Source of the DNA: Candidatus Obscuribacter sp.
GTDB taxonomy: Bacteria > Cyanobacteriota > Vampirovibrionia > Obscuribacterales > Obscuribacteraceae
Direction of reading: 5' to 3'
NCBI GenBank assembly: GCA_016712465.1
Contig: JADJQZ010000001.1
Location: 3,534,001 to 3,598,000, forward strand
Length of the DNA stretch: 64,000 nt
Shown here: positions 19,001 through 26,283 of the stretch, piece after piece
Numbering within the stretch: the stretch's first letter is position 1
Layout: the number at the start of each line of letters is the position of its first letter
The notes under the pieces: model-generated
What the model was told of the DNA's origin: nothing
Databases searched by the model: none
Seen by the model: the letters and a program-made list of their open reading frames with translations, nothing else
Made by a program: the position numbers and the translations under genes

Positions 19001-19439
19001 AGCAATATCCGATCTGACCGACTTACTTAAACAAGCCGTCAATCAGCCGCTCATTTTTGGTGCCGCCGCCGCCCTGCTCATTACTCTGAAACTGCGCAGC
19101 CTCAAGTTCATCATTCCCATGGTGCTGACCCTGGCCTTCATGCAAGCCGTGTACGAAAGACATACCGTGGACATTATCCTCAAATTTCTGTCCCTGTGCC
19201 TCAGCTTCAGTCTCTACTACATCCTCATTTTGACGGCGGCCCGCCGTAACATACTGACGCTTATCCTCTACAGCTTTTTCAGCGCCGCCCTGGCCAGGCT
19301 TACACTTTTCCTGGACGGCGGCAAAGAGGTATTCGCCTCTGATATTGCCACGGTTTCCGTCCTGATTCTTTTGCCCCTGACTTACCTTCTCTACACCCAG
19401 AGAGTGCATGAACTGGCTAAGCGTCTTTCTCGCAGATAG
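16023..19439 (+). CDS. Giant CPBP (CAAX-type) intramembrane protease with duplicated ectodomain-membrane architecture
   Basis: A 1138-residue membrane protein. Helix 1 (about 20-40) leads to an external domain (about 45-235, PepSY-like in feel), then several helices. A CPBP glutamic protease core follows with all motifs: EEILYR (Glu432, Glu433, Arg437), FMH (His466) and HYLFD (His504, Asp508). After a charged linker (about 555-590) the plan repeats: helix, external domain (about 610-800) ending in PDDW as the first ends in PDSW, then more helices. The second membrane block lacks EExxxR and HxxxD. Typical CPBP proteins are 200-350 residues. Last gene of the operon, 3 bp after the MATE gene; its end overlaps the convergent O-antigen ligase by 23 bp. 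Confidence 0.8.
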   Translation: MTEANLEQGASKTGKRKGDKFLFCLLSILACIGLFGYLKFQDSVFPSASIKFAVSKAEIMQISDRWKADLKIPGDYPITSCVFNLDEGAKNFLDFKLGTREANRLMKDQAPVFYWDISYAKPMNQETVQAQISPDGKLVAFVFYIDKDRKLPSLSRDEALSLARRFVEAQSGFKEALWDIEKEETRPQSGRVDHRFVFQHKEIDYAGAKLRIAVSFSGNLMTEYNSMVHLPDSWSQEYGKMRSRNELLQSIATIFYVILHPLAFYIAFSQWQKGNVRIRFALFAAAVLTVIFLANNYNDFPLRLASYSSEKSYQSFLIQTLSTPLLNAIMVFCLSAVLAAAGEIIYRKTFPEKIALEDSLSLKGLASEEGLKGLYLGIIWCAVSLGYQIAYYWIGRKVGYWCPIQLDNYQVLGSYLPWIGAVSLGVFASTSEEILYRVLFLGLCKPIVKNFWLANFLQAAAWGFMHSSYEQQPCYARGLELTIEGMLDGFILRRFGLLPCIVSHYLFDAFCCVTPLFKAPPSLMVSAAVPFAPVLVLLFLGLWQRGKLAAPLKNSDLPVKEPQHTAEEEEQAHIHYEPLKKGRRWQLALVIALGLSLAVFADRKIAVLGENLKPLKIERHKAIETARGKLAEKNIDLSGYQVYTTLTNGYSPHQEEFQYIFEKLGLKKTIELADKIEHTSIVGVQFRRPLDPNKYGAYLDEEGKLLGYALELSEDSPGALLDKDQAVNLARSFMLNNRSIYYPLQDDQYEKQKQVHRIDHSVTFKVPTYQVAEAPLKVSIQVIGDIACNISHTWDPPDDWQWKRKLRKTKDEIADNFGYVVKAAILIMVILAVVKIFRHHRILWKPAMKVALIWLVLGLLDTGNNLINIYESYDTAKPLQNFFLQSAIEKLGLAALQWLGVSLTLVLSLAALPAEVRKRLRACVLMLLPARQEAYTKQHRDYWLDAILLGGTFTVLSGLLSVLSKWMKVLFSHELPCSFATGALADAYNTYFPAISDLTDLLKQAVNQPLIFGAAAALLITLKLRSLKFIIPMVLTLAFMQAVYERHTVDIILKFLSLCLSFSLYYILILTAARRNILTLILYSFFSAALARLTLFLDGGKEVFASDIATVSVLILLPLTYLLYTQRVHELAKRLSRR

Positions 19440-20613
19440 ATGCTTGAGGGGGACGGTAAAAAGCCAGGCAAAACCACTGGGCCAGCCGCACCGAGGCGGC
19501 GCCGAAATTGTACTCGAAGATACCTGCCACCATAAGCGAGGCAAGGGCGGCAAGCAGACCTAGATAGAGCCCGGAATCGTACTCCGGGGAGTTTGACGAC
19601 AATTGCGGCGCTGCTGCCTTATAGAGCCTGAAAAACGGATAGAGGACCAGCACCAGGTAGGTGAGAATTCCAAGCACGCCGGTGGTGGCTAAGATGTGCA
19701 TATAGTTGCTGTGCCCGTGGTTTAAATCGGACGATTGTCCTTTTACAATGGCTTGTTCATTTTCAATTCGCGGGAAATTGCGCGGTCCCACCCCCAGCCA
19801 GGGGCTGCGGTTAAAAGTCGTCCAGGCTACCTGCCAGACCTGAAGACGAGCCGTAATACTCACATCCCGACGCCAATCCGTCAGGCTGTTCAGGCGTGTT
19901 TTCACCACCGGCACAAAACTGTAGGATAGCGCCGTCGCCACTACCAGCGATACTATACCAAGAAGGAAGGACCGGCGTGACATACGCCAGGTCAAAATAA
20001 GAATGCCTGCAAACATACCAAGCCAGGCGCTGCGTTCGGCCGCAAAGATAAGACCGAGGAAATTACCGATGGTGACAAGCAAAAGCAGACTGCGCGGCAA
20101 TAAGGAGGAACCTCTCAGCAAAAGGCCAAGAGCTAGAAAGCTCGTCAGTTGCATAACTCCCGCGAAAGACATGGGAGAAGAGAGAAACCCCGTGGCCTGC
20201 AGATAGGGATAGCGAGTAAAGCGACAAACATTGAAAAGTTGCTGGATCACGCCAAGGAAACCGGCCACCATGGCCACCGTCAGGAAGACGGCAAGGGCAG
20301 TTTTTCGGTCCTTCTCGCAGGCGAAGACCAGATAGCCCACAGCATAAATGAGCAGGGCCCTGGTGGTTGAAAAAGAAGCCAGCCCTTCCACCGGTCCCCC
20401 GTTCCAAAGACCAGAAAGCAGGCAGACGGAAATAAAAGCCAGCAAGGGATAAAAGAAGGGCGCCCCCTGAACTGACTGCCAGCAAGCACGGGGTCCGTAC
20501 TCTATGAACTTGACGGCCATCAAAGCCAGAAGCACCACCCAGGACAACGTCAAGCTGACCGAGAGACTGAGGGCTAAGAGAGCCGTAAGGAAAAGTGAAA
20601 GTCGGCTGAGCAT
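19417..20613 (-). CDS. O-antigen ligase / polymerase family membrane protein
   Basis: A 398-residue protein with about ten membrane helices. A large external loop carries the Wzy_C/WaaL signature: RLQVWQVAWTTFNRSPWLGV, then GPRNF, then HGHSNYMHILATTGVLG with the conserved histidine. These enzymes join or polymerise glycans on the outside of the inner membrane. Whether this is a ligase, polymerase or a protein O-oligosaccharyltransferase cannot be decided. It begins 29 bp after trpS on the same strand, so it may be cotranscribed with it; no other polysaccharide gene is nearby. Confidence 0.85.
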   Translation of the reverse strand: MLSRLSLFLTALLALSLSVSLTLSWVVLLALMAVKFIEYGPRACWQSVQGAPFFYPLLAFISVCLLSGLWNGGPVEGLASFSTTRALLIYAVGYLVFACEKDRKTALAVFLTVAMVAGFLGVIQQLFNVCRFTRYPYLQATGFLSSPMSFAGVMQLTSFLALGLLLRGSSLLPRSLLLLVTIGNFLGLIFAAERSAWLGMFAGILILTWRMSRRSFLLGIVSLVVATALSYSFVPVVKTRLNSLTDWRRDVSITARLQVWQVAWTTFNRSPWLGVGPRNFPRIENEQAIVKGQSSDLNHGHSNYMHILATTGVLGILTYLVLVLYPFFRLYKAAAPQLSSNSPEYDSGLYLGLLAALASLMVAGIFEYNFGAASVRLAQWFCLAFYRPPQASICEKDA

Positions 20614-20642
20614 GCCTGAACCATTTTTCTGAGGGCAAGACC

Positions 20643-21662
20643 CTAAGCCCAGTTGACCATACCCATGATTTCCCGAACATCCTTCAAGGTTTGTCTGGCC
20701 ACCTTGCGTGCCTTCAGGTTTCCTTCTTCAACTATTTCTCGCACCTTACCGGGATTAGCAGCCAGCTCTCTGCGCTTCTCCCGCATCGGTCGGAAATAGT
20801 CGTTGATGAGACCGGCCAACTTTACCTTGCAATCGACACAGCCTATGGCTGCCGATTCACAATCAGTTTTGACGGACGCCAACAGGGACGGATCGCCGGC
20901 GAAAATCTGATACATGGGCCAGGGTACTTCGCAAAGATCGGTATGCCCTGGATCCGACTTGGCAATACGAGTGCGGTCGGTGATCATTTTCTTGACTTTG
21001 GCGATGGTATCGTCATCGGTATCAGCAATCTTAATATCGTTGTTGAACGACTTGCCCATTTTCTGACCGTCGATGCCCTTCAGAAGGGGGGTTGTGGTAA
21101 ATTCCGGCTTGGGCTCCGGAAAGTAATCCACGTTATAGAAATTATTGAAGCGCCGGGCCACATCTCTGGCGAACTCCAGATGGGATTCTTGATCTTTGCC
21201 CACCGGTACAAGTTCGCCCCGGAAGGTGAGGATGTCGGAAGCCATCAGAACCGGATAACCCAGCAAACCGTAAGTGACCTTTTCCTTTGCCGCCGACTCA
21301 TCCTGGTCGAGCATCTTAACCATGTCCTTGAGTGTGGGCTCGCGCTCCACCCAATTGTGAGGAGTGAACATGGAAAGCAGAAGGTGTAATTCTGCAATTT
21401 CCGGTACCGCCGACTGAACATAAATTGTCGCCACGTCCGCATCGATACCGACGCAAAGCCAATCCAGTGCAATCTCCCAGATATGGGGCTGCACTTCCCT
21501 GGTGTTCTGAAACTTGGTGGTGAGAGCGTGCCAGTCCACTATGGAAAAGAACGACTCATACTGACTCTGGAAATGAATCCAGTTCCTCAGTGCCCCAAAA
21601 TAGTGGCCAAGGTGTAACCGTCCGGTCGGGCGCATGCCCGACATGATTCGCTTTGCAGACAT
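20643..21662 (-). CDS. trpS: Tryptophanyl-tRNA synthetase
   Basis: Charges tRNA-Trp with tryptophan. This class I synthetase of 339 residues has the HIGH-type signature HLGH at 17-20 (GRLHLGHYFGAL) and the KMSKS-type loop KMGKS at 201-205. Length and domain layout are standard. The ATG at 21662 has AGGGA just upstream. It is preceded after 14 bp by a 34-residue basic gene on the same strand. Confidence 0.95.
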   Translation of the reverse strand: MSAKRIMSGMRPTGRLHLGHYFGALRNWIHFQSQYESFFSIVDWHALTTKFQNTREVQPHIWEIALDWLCVGIDADVATIYVQSAVPEIAELHLLLSMFTPHNWVEREPTLKDMVKMLDQDESAAKEKVTYGLLGYPVLMASDILTFRGELVPVGKDQESHLEFARDVARRFNNFYNVDYFPEPKPEFTTTPLLKGIDGQKMGKSFNNDIKIADTDDDTIAKVKKMITDRTRIAKSDPGHTDLCEVPWPMYQIFAGDPSLLASVKTDCESAAIGCVDCKVKLAGLINDYFRPMREKRRELAANPGKVREIVEEGNLKARKVARQTLKDVREIMGMVNWA

Positions 21663-21676
21663 TTGTTATCCCTGAG

Positions 21677-21781
21677 TTACTTGGCAGCCTTGGCGATTGC
21701 TTCTCTTACTTTCTCTTTCTTTCTGTCGTTTTTAGCAAGGCGGCGCTTTTTCTTGATACGGGCGTTGTATTTAGTTGTCAC
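21677..21781 (-). CDS. Very small basic protein (34 residues) preceding trpS
   Basis: A GTG-initiated frame with an excellent ribosome-binding site, AAAGGAG six bases before the start, ending 14 bp before trpS. The product begins MTTKYNARIKKKRRLAKND and ends in IAKAAK; 15 of 34 residues are Lys or Arg, and it is probably one helix. The strong ribosome site and position support a real gene. It could be a ribosome- or nucleic-acid-binding peptide, or a leader peptide. It has no tryptophan, so it is not a classic trp leader. I do not recognise the family. Confidence 0.6.
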   Translation of the reverse strand: MTTKYNARIKKKRRLAKNDRKKEKVREAIAKAAK

Positions 21782-21854
21782 AACTGACTCCTTTAGATAT
21801 AGAGGGAAACCTTAGTTTACCCAAAGGTCTGAGCCGAAAGAGAACTTCCCCGGC

Positions 21855-21877
21855 TAAAAAAAAGACTTGTAAAGTCT
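21855..21877 (-). terminator. Rho-independent terminator after the DUF4388 gene
   Basis: On the minus strand a six-base-pair stem with a three-base loop (21863-21877) is followed by an uninterrupted run of T (21856-21863 as A on the plus strand). It lies about 40 bp after the stop at 21919. The stem is short but the T-run is strong. Confidence 0.6.
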
Positions 21878-21918
21878 CTCGGGCCTGAATACTTGCGCCG
21901 GATAACGGTCCCATCGCC

Positions 21919-23331
21919 TTAGCGAGGCAGAAACCGGTCCTTCTCAGCGGACAATCGTTCCCAATCCGACTGTGTCATAAATCCTATCTTAACTAGAAGC
22001 TCCACGAGCTTGACACCTTTCTGCCGGGCCAGATCCACCAGGTCTCTCAGTTCATCGCCGGTCATCCTTCTTCTTTGCAACAGGTATTGCTCAATCTCCA
22101 CACGCCCCAGGAGCAAGTCGGCGGTCAAACTGGCTACGGCATCGGGAGGATCCAGGTAACCTCTTTCCAGGGAGTACTTACAGGTGTGAAGCACCTGTCC
22201 GGCCTGACGACCCGGTTGGGTGGCCACAACTATAAAAGTCTTGCCCTGCTTGAAATCGGCCAGTAAGGAGCGTAACTCTTCATCGAGGGCGTCGTTGGCT
22301 AGAGCCAATTGCCCGAAAGGTGAAACGTGAAAGTTGGTCTGGAAGAGCCTCTCTATATCGATGGCCACAAGGGGTAGAGGATCGGTACGGCGGATATCAA
22401 AATTGCGTTTCTCACCCTCGGCTGCCGGCACATCCACTTTGGGTTCCGGCTCCGGCACAGGCTTCTGACTGAGCGGTCGACCGGCGGCAGCCAGCACTTG
22501 CTCGAAAGCAGGAGTACCGACAGCCGGCAAACTATCAAAAGTCTGGGCACTGACCGGCGTCTTAGCCTCAACTAGAGGCACTTCTGCCACGGAAACCACC
22601 GAATCGACTTTATTCGCTTGCTCTGGGCTCACACTACCGGCGGTACCGCCTTCGGCCTTAACGACCACCGCCGCCTTCTCGGCCACAGCAGCGGGTGCAG
22701 CCAGGGTCGCCGCAATTTCCTTCTCAAGCACTTCCTCTTTTTTGTCCGCCTCTTCCTCTTCCACACCTTTGAGACTGGGGCGCAATGTCACGACCGAGCC
22801 TGTAATTAAGAGCCGGAAGAGCGAGGCCGCCGCTCTCACAACATCAAAATTGAACTCCCTCATGGCCTGCCGCATCGTGCGCCCATCGGTGATCCAACCC
22901 AGCACGATAAAATCATCCTTGCTCAGGGGTTGTTTAGTGAGAGCCGCCTGCCATTCAGGTGTACCGAAAACAGGAGAGGGCACGATTTCAGTATTCAAGC
23001 CCACCGACTCCTCCTGAAGGAAGAGCATCTGATCGGCAAAGGAATTATCCTGCTTGAGGGCAATCTTCAAATTCGTACTGGAAGTATGTTTGAAGCGCGA
23101 AGCCAACTTCTCAACTATAAAGGTGCCCTCATGCCAGAAGAGGAATTCAATTAAGGCATCGTTGCCTTCCAATATGCCGAAGTTGGCAGAGAGGAGCTCC
23201 CCCTCGGAAATGAATATCTCCCCCCGGGAAGGTCCGCTTATCAGTTTTATCCTGAAGCTCTTGTTCGACTCAGTAGCTAAGAACTGCAACAAGCCTGGAA
23301 GACTTACATCAGCTAGACTGCCTTCGATCAT
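21919..23331 (-). CDS. DUF4388 (PATAN-type) regulatory protein
   Basis: A 470-residue soluble protein. The N-terminal DUF4388 domain (about 1-95) starts MIEGSLADVSLPGLLQFLAT and continues with GEIFISEGELLSANFG. A central low-complexity linker (about 190-305) is rich in A, E, V and P. A helical region follows with a C-terminal segment around LVELLVKIGFMTQSDWERL that resembles the small helical repeat before GspE-type ATPases. In cyanobacteria PATAN domains occur in phototaxis and pilus response regulators, but this protein lacks a receiver domain. One of three DUF4388 proteins here. Three phased ACGGGA repeats lie upstream of its start. Confidence 0.8.
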   Translation of the reverse strand: MIEGSLADVSLPGLLQFLATESNKSFRIKLISGPSRGEIFISEGELLSANFGILEGNDALIEFLFWHEGTFIVEKLASRFKHTSSTNLKIALKQDNSFADQMLFLQEESVGLNTEIVPSPVFGTPEWQAALTKQPLSKDDFIVLGWITDGRTMRQAMREFNFDVVRAAASLFRLLITGSVVTLRPSLKGVEEEEADKKEEVLEKEIAATLAAPAAVAEKAAVVVKAEGGTAGSVSPEQANKVDSVVSVAEVPLVEAKTPVSAQTFDSLPAVGTPAFEQVLAAAGRPLSQKPVPEPEPKVDVPAAEGEKRNFDIRRTDPLPLVAIDIERLFQTNFHVSPFGQLALANDALDEELRSLLADFKQGKTFIVVATQPGRQAGQVLHTCKYSLERGYLDPPDAVASLTADLLLGRVEIEQYLLQRRRMTGDELRDLVDLARQKGVKLVELLVKIGFMTQSDWERLSAEKDRFLPR

Positions 23332-23690
23332 CTTGTCTGGTCACCTTTCACTATTCAATTACGGGACATCGACGGGAAATCGACGGGACATTTCCATCTT
23401 CATATATGCCCCCTGCAAGCCTCTAACTATATGGATGGAAAATAGACGGTGCAGCAATTGCCACCGGCATCTCCTCAAGTGCCGCTGCCGCTTAGCGGTC
23501 CATTGGCGGGCGTGCCTGCAATGGTCGAAAGTCTGACAAATAATAAGGAAGAAGAGTAAGAGCAAATTTACAAAAGTTAATCCGCCCCTTGACTGCTTAG
23601 ACTTAGATCCATTCTGGGTAAATATCAAAAAGAGTCGAGGCTTTTGCCGTCGAGGGCAGAGAGCAAGACAATTTTCTAAAGAAGGGAGTT
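23332..23690. other. Divergent intergenic region between the DUF4388 and RpoD-type sigma genes
   Basis: Apart from the ACGGGA repeats I see no gene here. It must hold promoters for both directions. A TTGACT is present at about 23588 but no well-spaced -10 follows. One plus-strand frame runs through but is the complement of the DUF4388 gene and has no family resemblance. Confidence 0.5.
23361..23388. repeat. Three ACGGGA direct repeats with 11-bp period
   Basis: ACGGGA occurs at 23361, 23372 and 23383. The 10-base block ATCGACGGGA is exact at 23368 and 23379. The 11-bp spacing puts all copies on about the same DNA face, 30-57 bp upstream of the DUF4388 start at 23331. This fits an operator for a multimeric regulator or a short tandem duplication. 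Confidence 0.5.
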
Positions 23691-24641
23691 ATGCCAAAAT
23701 TGGCTTCCAGAGTTACAGACGAACTTTCAGATGAATGGTCAGAGGTTTTCGATGAAGAAGCCCTCGCCGCTGATGACGCCGAAGAGCCGGTTGAGAGTCC
23801 GGCCGAAGGCTTCACGGAAGATTCGGTAAGGCTCTATCTGAGAGAGATCGGGCGCGTCAAAATGATCAAGCCCGATGAGGAAATCGAACTGGCCAGACTG
23901 ATTGCCAAGGGCGATCAGGAGGCCAAAAAGAAACTGATTCAAGCCAACTTACGGCTGGTAATTTCCATAGCTAAAAAGTACGTCAACCGCGGTTTGCCCT
24001 TCCAAGACCTCATTCAAGAGGGCAATCTGGGGCTCATCAGAGCAGCCGAAAAGTTCGATCACACCAAGGGCTTTAAATTCTCTACCTATGCAACCTGGTG
24101 GATCAGACAGGCAATAAGCCGGGGACTGGCTGATAAATCCAGAACCATCAGAGTGCCTGTGCATATGGTTGAATCAATCAACAAGCTCAAAAAGACCAGT
24201 GCCCGCCTGGCCCAGGAACTGGGTCGAAAACCAAATGAACAAGAACTTTCGACGGCCCTGGAGATTCCTATCGCGAAAGTGCAGGAAATCATGCAGGCGG
24301 ACCGAGAACCGGTCTCCATGGAAATGCCTCTCAGCCGCGACGATGAGACCTACATAGGCGATCTAATAGAAGACAACGAAGCAACCAGACCGGATGCCAC
24401 CACAGCCGACGAGCTGATGAGACAGGACTTGAGCCGCATGCTCAGCCAGCTTACGCCCCGAGAAAGAGACATAATGCATCTGCGTTACGGGCTGGAAGAC
24501 GGACGGCAGCGCACTCTGGAAGAAGTTGGACGGCTCTTCAACATTACCCGGGAACGTGTTCGTCAAATAGAGCACAAGGCGTTTCGTAAATTGAGACAGC
24601 CAAACTGGTCATCCAAGCTGGCCGGTTACCTGGAAGATTAA
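23691..24641 (+). CDS. rpoD: RNA polymerase sigma factor, RpoD/SigA family
   Basis: A 316-residue sigma-70 group 1/2 factor. Region 1.2 is DSVRLYLREIGRVKMI. Region 2 has NLRLVISIAKKYVNRGLPF and the promoter-melting stretch FKFSTYATWWIRQAISR. Region 3 follows, and region 4 ends with TLEEVGRLFNITRERVRQIE for -35 recognition. An acidic N-terminus of about 35 residues replaces a full region 1.1, as in cyanobacterial group 2 sigmas and some short primary sigmas. AGGGAG lies before the ATG. It could be the principal sigma or an alternative group 2 member; sequence alone does not decide. Confidence 0.9.
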   Translation: MPKLASRVTDELSDEWSEVFDEEALAADDAEEPVESPAEGFTEDSVRLYLREIGRVKMIKPDEEIELARLIAKGDQEAKKKLIQANLRLVISIAKKYVNRGLPFQDLIQEGNLGLIRAAEKFDHTKGFKFSTYATWWIRQAISRGLADKSRTIRVPVHMVESINKLKKTSARLAQELGRKPNEQELSTALEIPIAKVQEIMQADREPVSMEMPLSRDDETYIGDLIEDNEATRPDATTADELMRQDLSRMLSQLTPRERDIMHLRYGLEDGRQRTLEEVGRLFNITRERVRQIEHKAFRKLRQPNWSSKLAGYLED

Positions 24642-24695
24642 GTTGCACCTGTAAATATTTCACCGTCTGAGCGCCGCTCCATCACAATTTTCTTA

Positions 24696-24735
24696 AAGCA
24701 TTAGACGAAGGCTCTTCTTGACTGGCTTAATGCTT
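24696..24735 (+). repeat. Inverted repeat between the RpoD-type sigma gene and mgtE
   Basis: Perfect eight-base arms AAGCATTA (24696-24703) and TAATGCTT (24728-24735) enclose a smaller GAAG/CTTC hairpin. There is no T-run after it, so it is not a convincing terminator. It could be a processing site or protein-binding structure ahead of mgtE. Confidence 0.35.
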
Positions 24736-24794
24736 GCTAGGGTTATGCTCTGACCATTCATTCAGATGAATGGCCTCCGCGTGAGAAACAGAAG

Positions 24795-26189
24795 TTGGCC
24801 CAGGTGACGGAAAAGCAGCTACTTGCTCCCGAAATGCTCTTTGATCTGGTTGATACAAACCAGAGGCAAAAGCTCAGGCTCATATTGAATGATCAGCACT
24901 CCGCCGACCTAGCCGAGTGCTTCGAAGAACTGCCTCCCAGTTATCGCATCTCCTGCTTTCGGGTATTGGACCTGGACAATGCATCGGCTCTTCTGGCCGA
25001 ACTGGAACCGGACAAGCAATCCGAACTTTTGAGAGACCTGGGAAATAATTCCATTGCGGCGCTGGTGGTCAACATGTCCCCGGACGATGCCGTCGACCTG
25101 CTTTCCGAGTTGCCGGAAACAAAGGCCAGAGAAATCATCGACCAGGTTCTCGATGCGGAAGTAAAAGAAGACCTCACGCAGCTGATGACCTTCAAGGAAG
25201 ACACGGCCGGCGGCATTATGTCCACGGACTACCTGGCCTTGAAGAGCGGCATGACCGTAGCCGAAGCCCTGGTCTACCTGCGGGACCAATACGAAGACCT
25301 GGAAGAAGAGATCTACGACGTCTATGTAGTCGGCAGCAATGAAGAACTGGTAGGCGTCGTCACCCTCAAAGAGCTTTTGACGGCCTCGCCGGAAGTACTC
25401 GTGCATTCAATCATGGACGAAGATCTAGTCTATGTGGAAGCCGATGTGGACCAGGAGCATGCCGCGGAAAAACTCAGTCGCTATGACCTTCTGACTCTGC
25501 CTGTAGTCAATCAGCATAAACAATTGCTTGGTATCATCACCGCCGATGATGTCATCGACGTTTTGAAGGAAGAAGCCACCGAAGATATCTATCAGTCATC
25601 CGGTATTTCGGCCGGCTCTGAAACTCAGGAGCAGTTGGGCTATAACGTACGTCGAGCCTTTTCCGCCAGACTCCCCTGGCTCCTGGTCACCCTCATGATC
25701 GAAACCGGATCGGCATCGGTTATTACCCACTTCGATTCGGTCATCCAGCAGACCGTGCAAGCCGCAGCATTCATGCCGCTACTCTCGGGAGTGACAGGCT
25801 CAGTAGCCACTCAGTCTACCTGTATCGTCATTCGCGGCACAGGTAGGACCGCCGGCTTCGGACTGAAAGCAGCCCTGCGCAATATCTGGCACGAAGTTAA
25901 AGTGGGAGTCTTGCTAGGCCTATTTTGCGGTCTCTCTTGTTACCTGGTCAGCACTTTCATGGGCAGCAGCAGCCAGGCTCTTGGAATCGTGGTGGCCACC
26001 TCTCTTTTCATCACCATGACCGTGGGCGTGCTTCTTGGTACCCTCATGCCGATGCTCTTCCAGAAACTGGGAGTAGAACCGGCTCATGCCAGCGGGCCCT
26101 TCATTACAAGCATCCTCGATGTCTGTACAATGTCAATTTACCTTACAATAGTGCATCTCTTCCTCAGCCATTTCCATTCCGGCTTCTAG
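24795..26189 (+). CDS. mgtE: Magnesium transporter MgtE
   Basis: A 464-residue Mg2+ channel. The N-terminal superhelical domain (about 1-135, with HSADLAECFEELPPSYR) is followed by two CBS domains (about 140-265). A C-terminal membrane domain of five helices carries the pore motifs FMPLLSGVTGSVATQS and EPAHASGPFITSILDV, including the conserved metal-contacting Asp. Cytosolic Mg2+ bound between N and CBS domains closes the pore. The start is TTG at 24795 with a weak ribosome site; an ATG lies 13 codons later. A seven-base-pair hairpin around 24753-24774 precedes it, but the leader is too short for a full M-box. Confidence 0.93.
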   Translation: MAQVTEKQLLAPEMLFDLVDTNQRQKLRLILNDQHSADLAECFEELPPSYRISCFRVLDLDNASALLAELEPDKQSELLRDLGNNSIAALVVNMSPDDAVDLLSELPETKAREIIDQVLDAEVKEDLTQLMTFKEDTAGGIMSTDYLALKSGMTVAEALVYLRDQYEDLEEEIYDVYVVGSNEELVGVVTLKELLTASPEVLVHSIMDEDLVYVEADVDQEHAAEKLSRYDLLTLPVVNQHKQLLGIITADDVIDVLKEEATEDIYQSSGISAGSETQEQLGYNVRRAFSARLPWLLVTLMIETGSASVITHFDSVIQQTVQAAAFMPLLSGVTGSVATQSTCIVIRGTGRTAGFGLKAALRNIWHEVKVGVLLGLFCGLSCYLVSTFMGSSSQALGIVVATSLFITMTVGVLLGTLMPMLFQKLGVEPAHASGPFITSILDVCTMSIYLTIVHLFLSHFHSGF

Positions 26190-26283
26190 GTAAACAGCTA
26201 CCCGGCATGAGGGAAGAGAGGCGAATGAGAGATTTTAGCAACGTCAGCACCAGCTTAAGGACCCGCTTAAGGAAGCAAAAGTG

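Noticed and set aside
24642..24794. M-box magnesium riboswitch before mgtE
   Set aside because: The 153-bp gap is too short for the full element and the expected core helices were not found.
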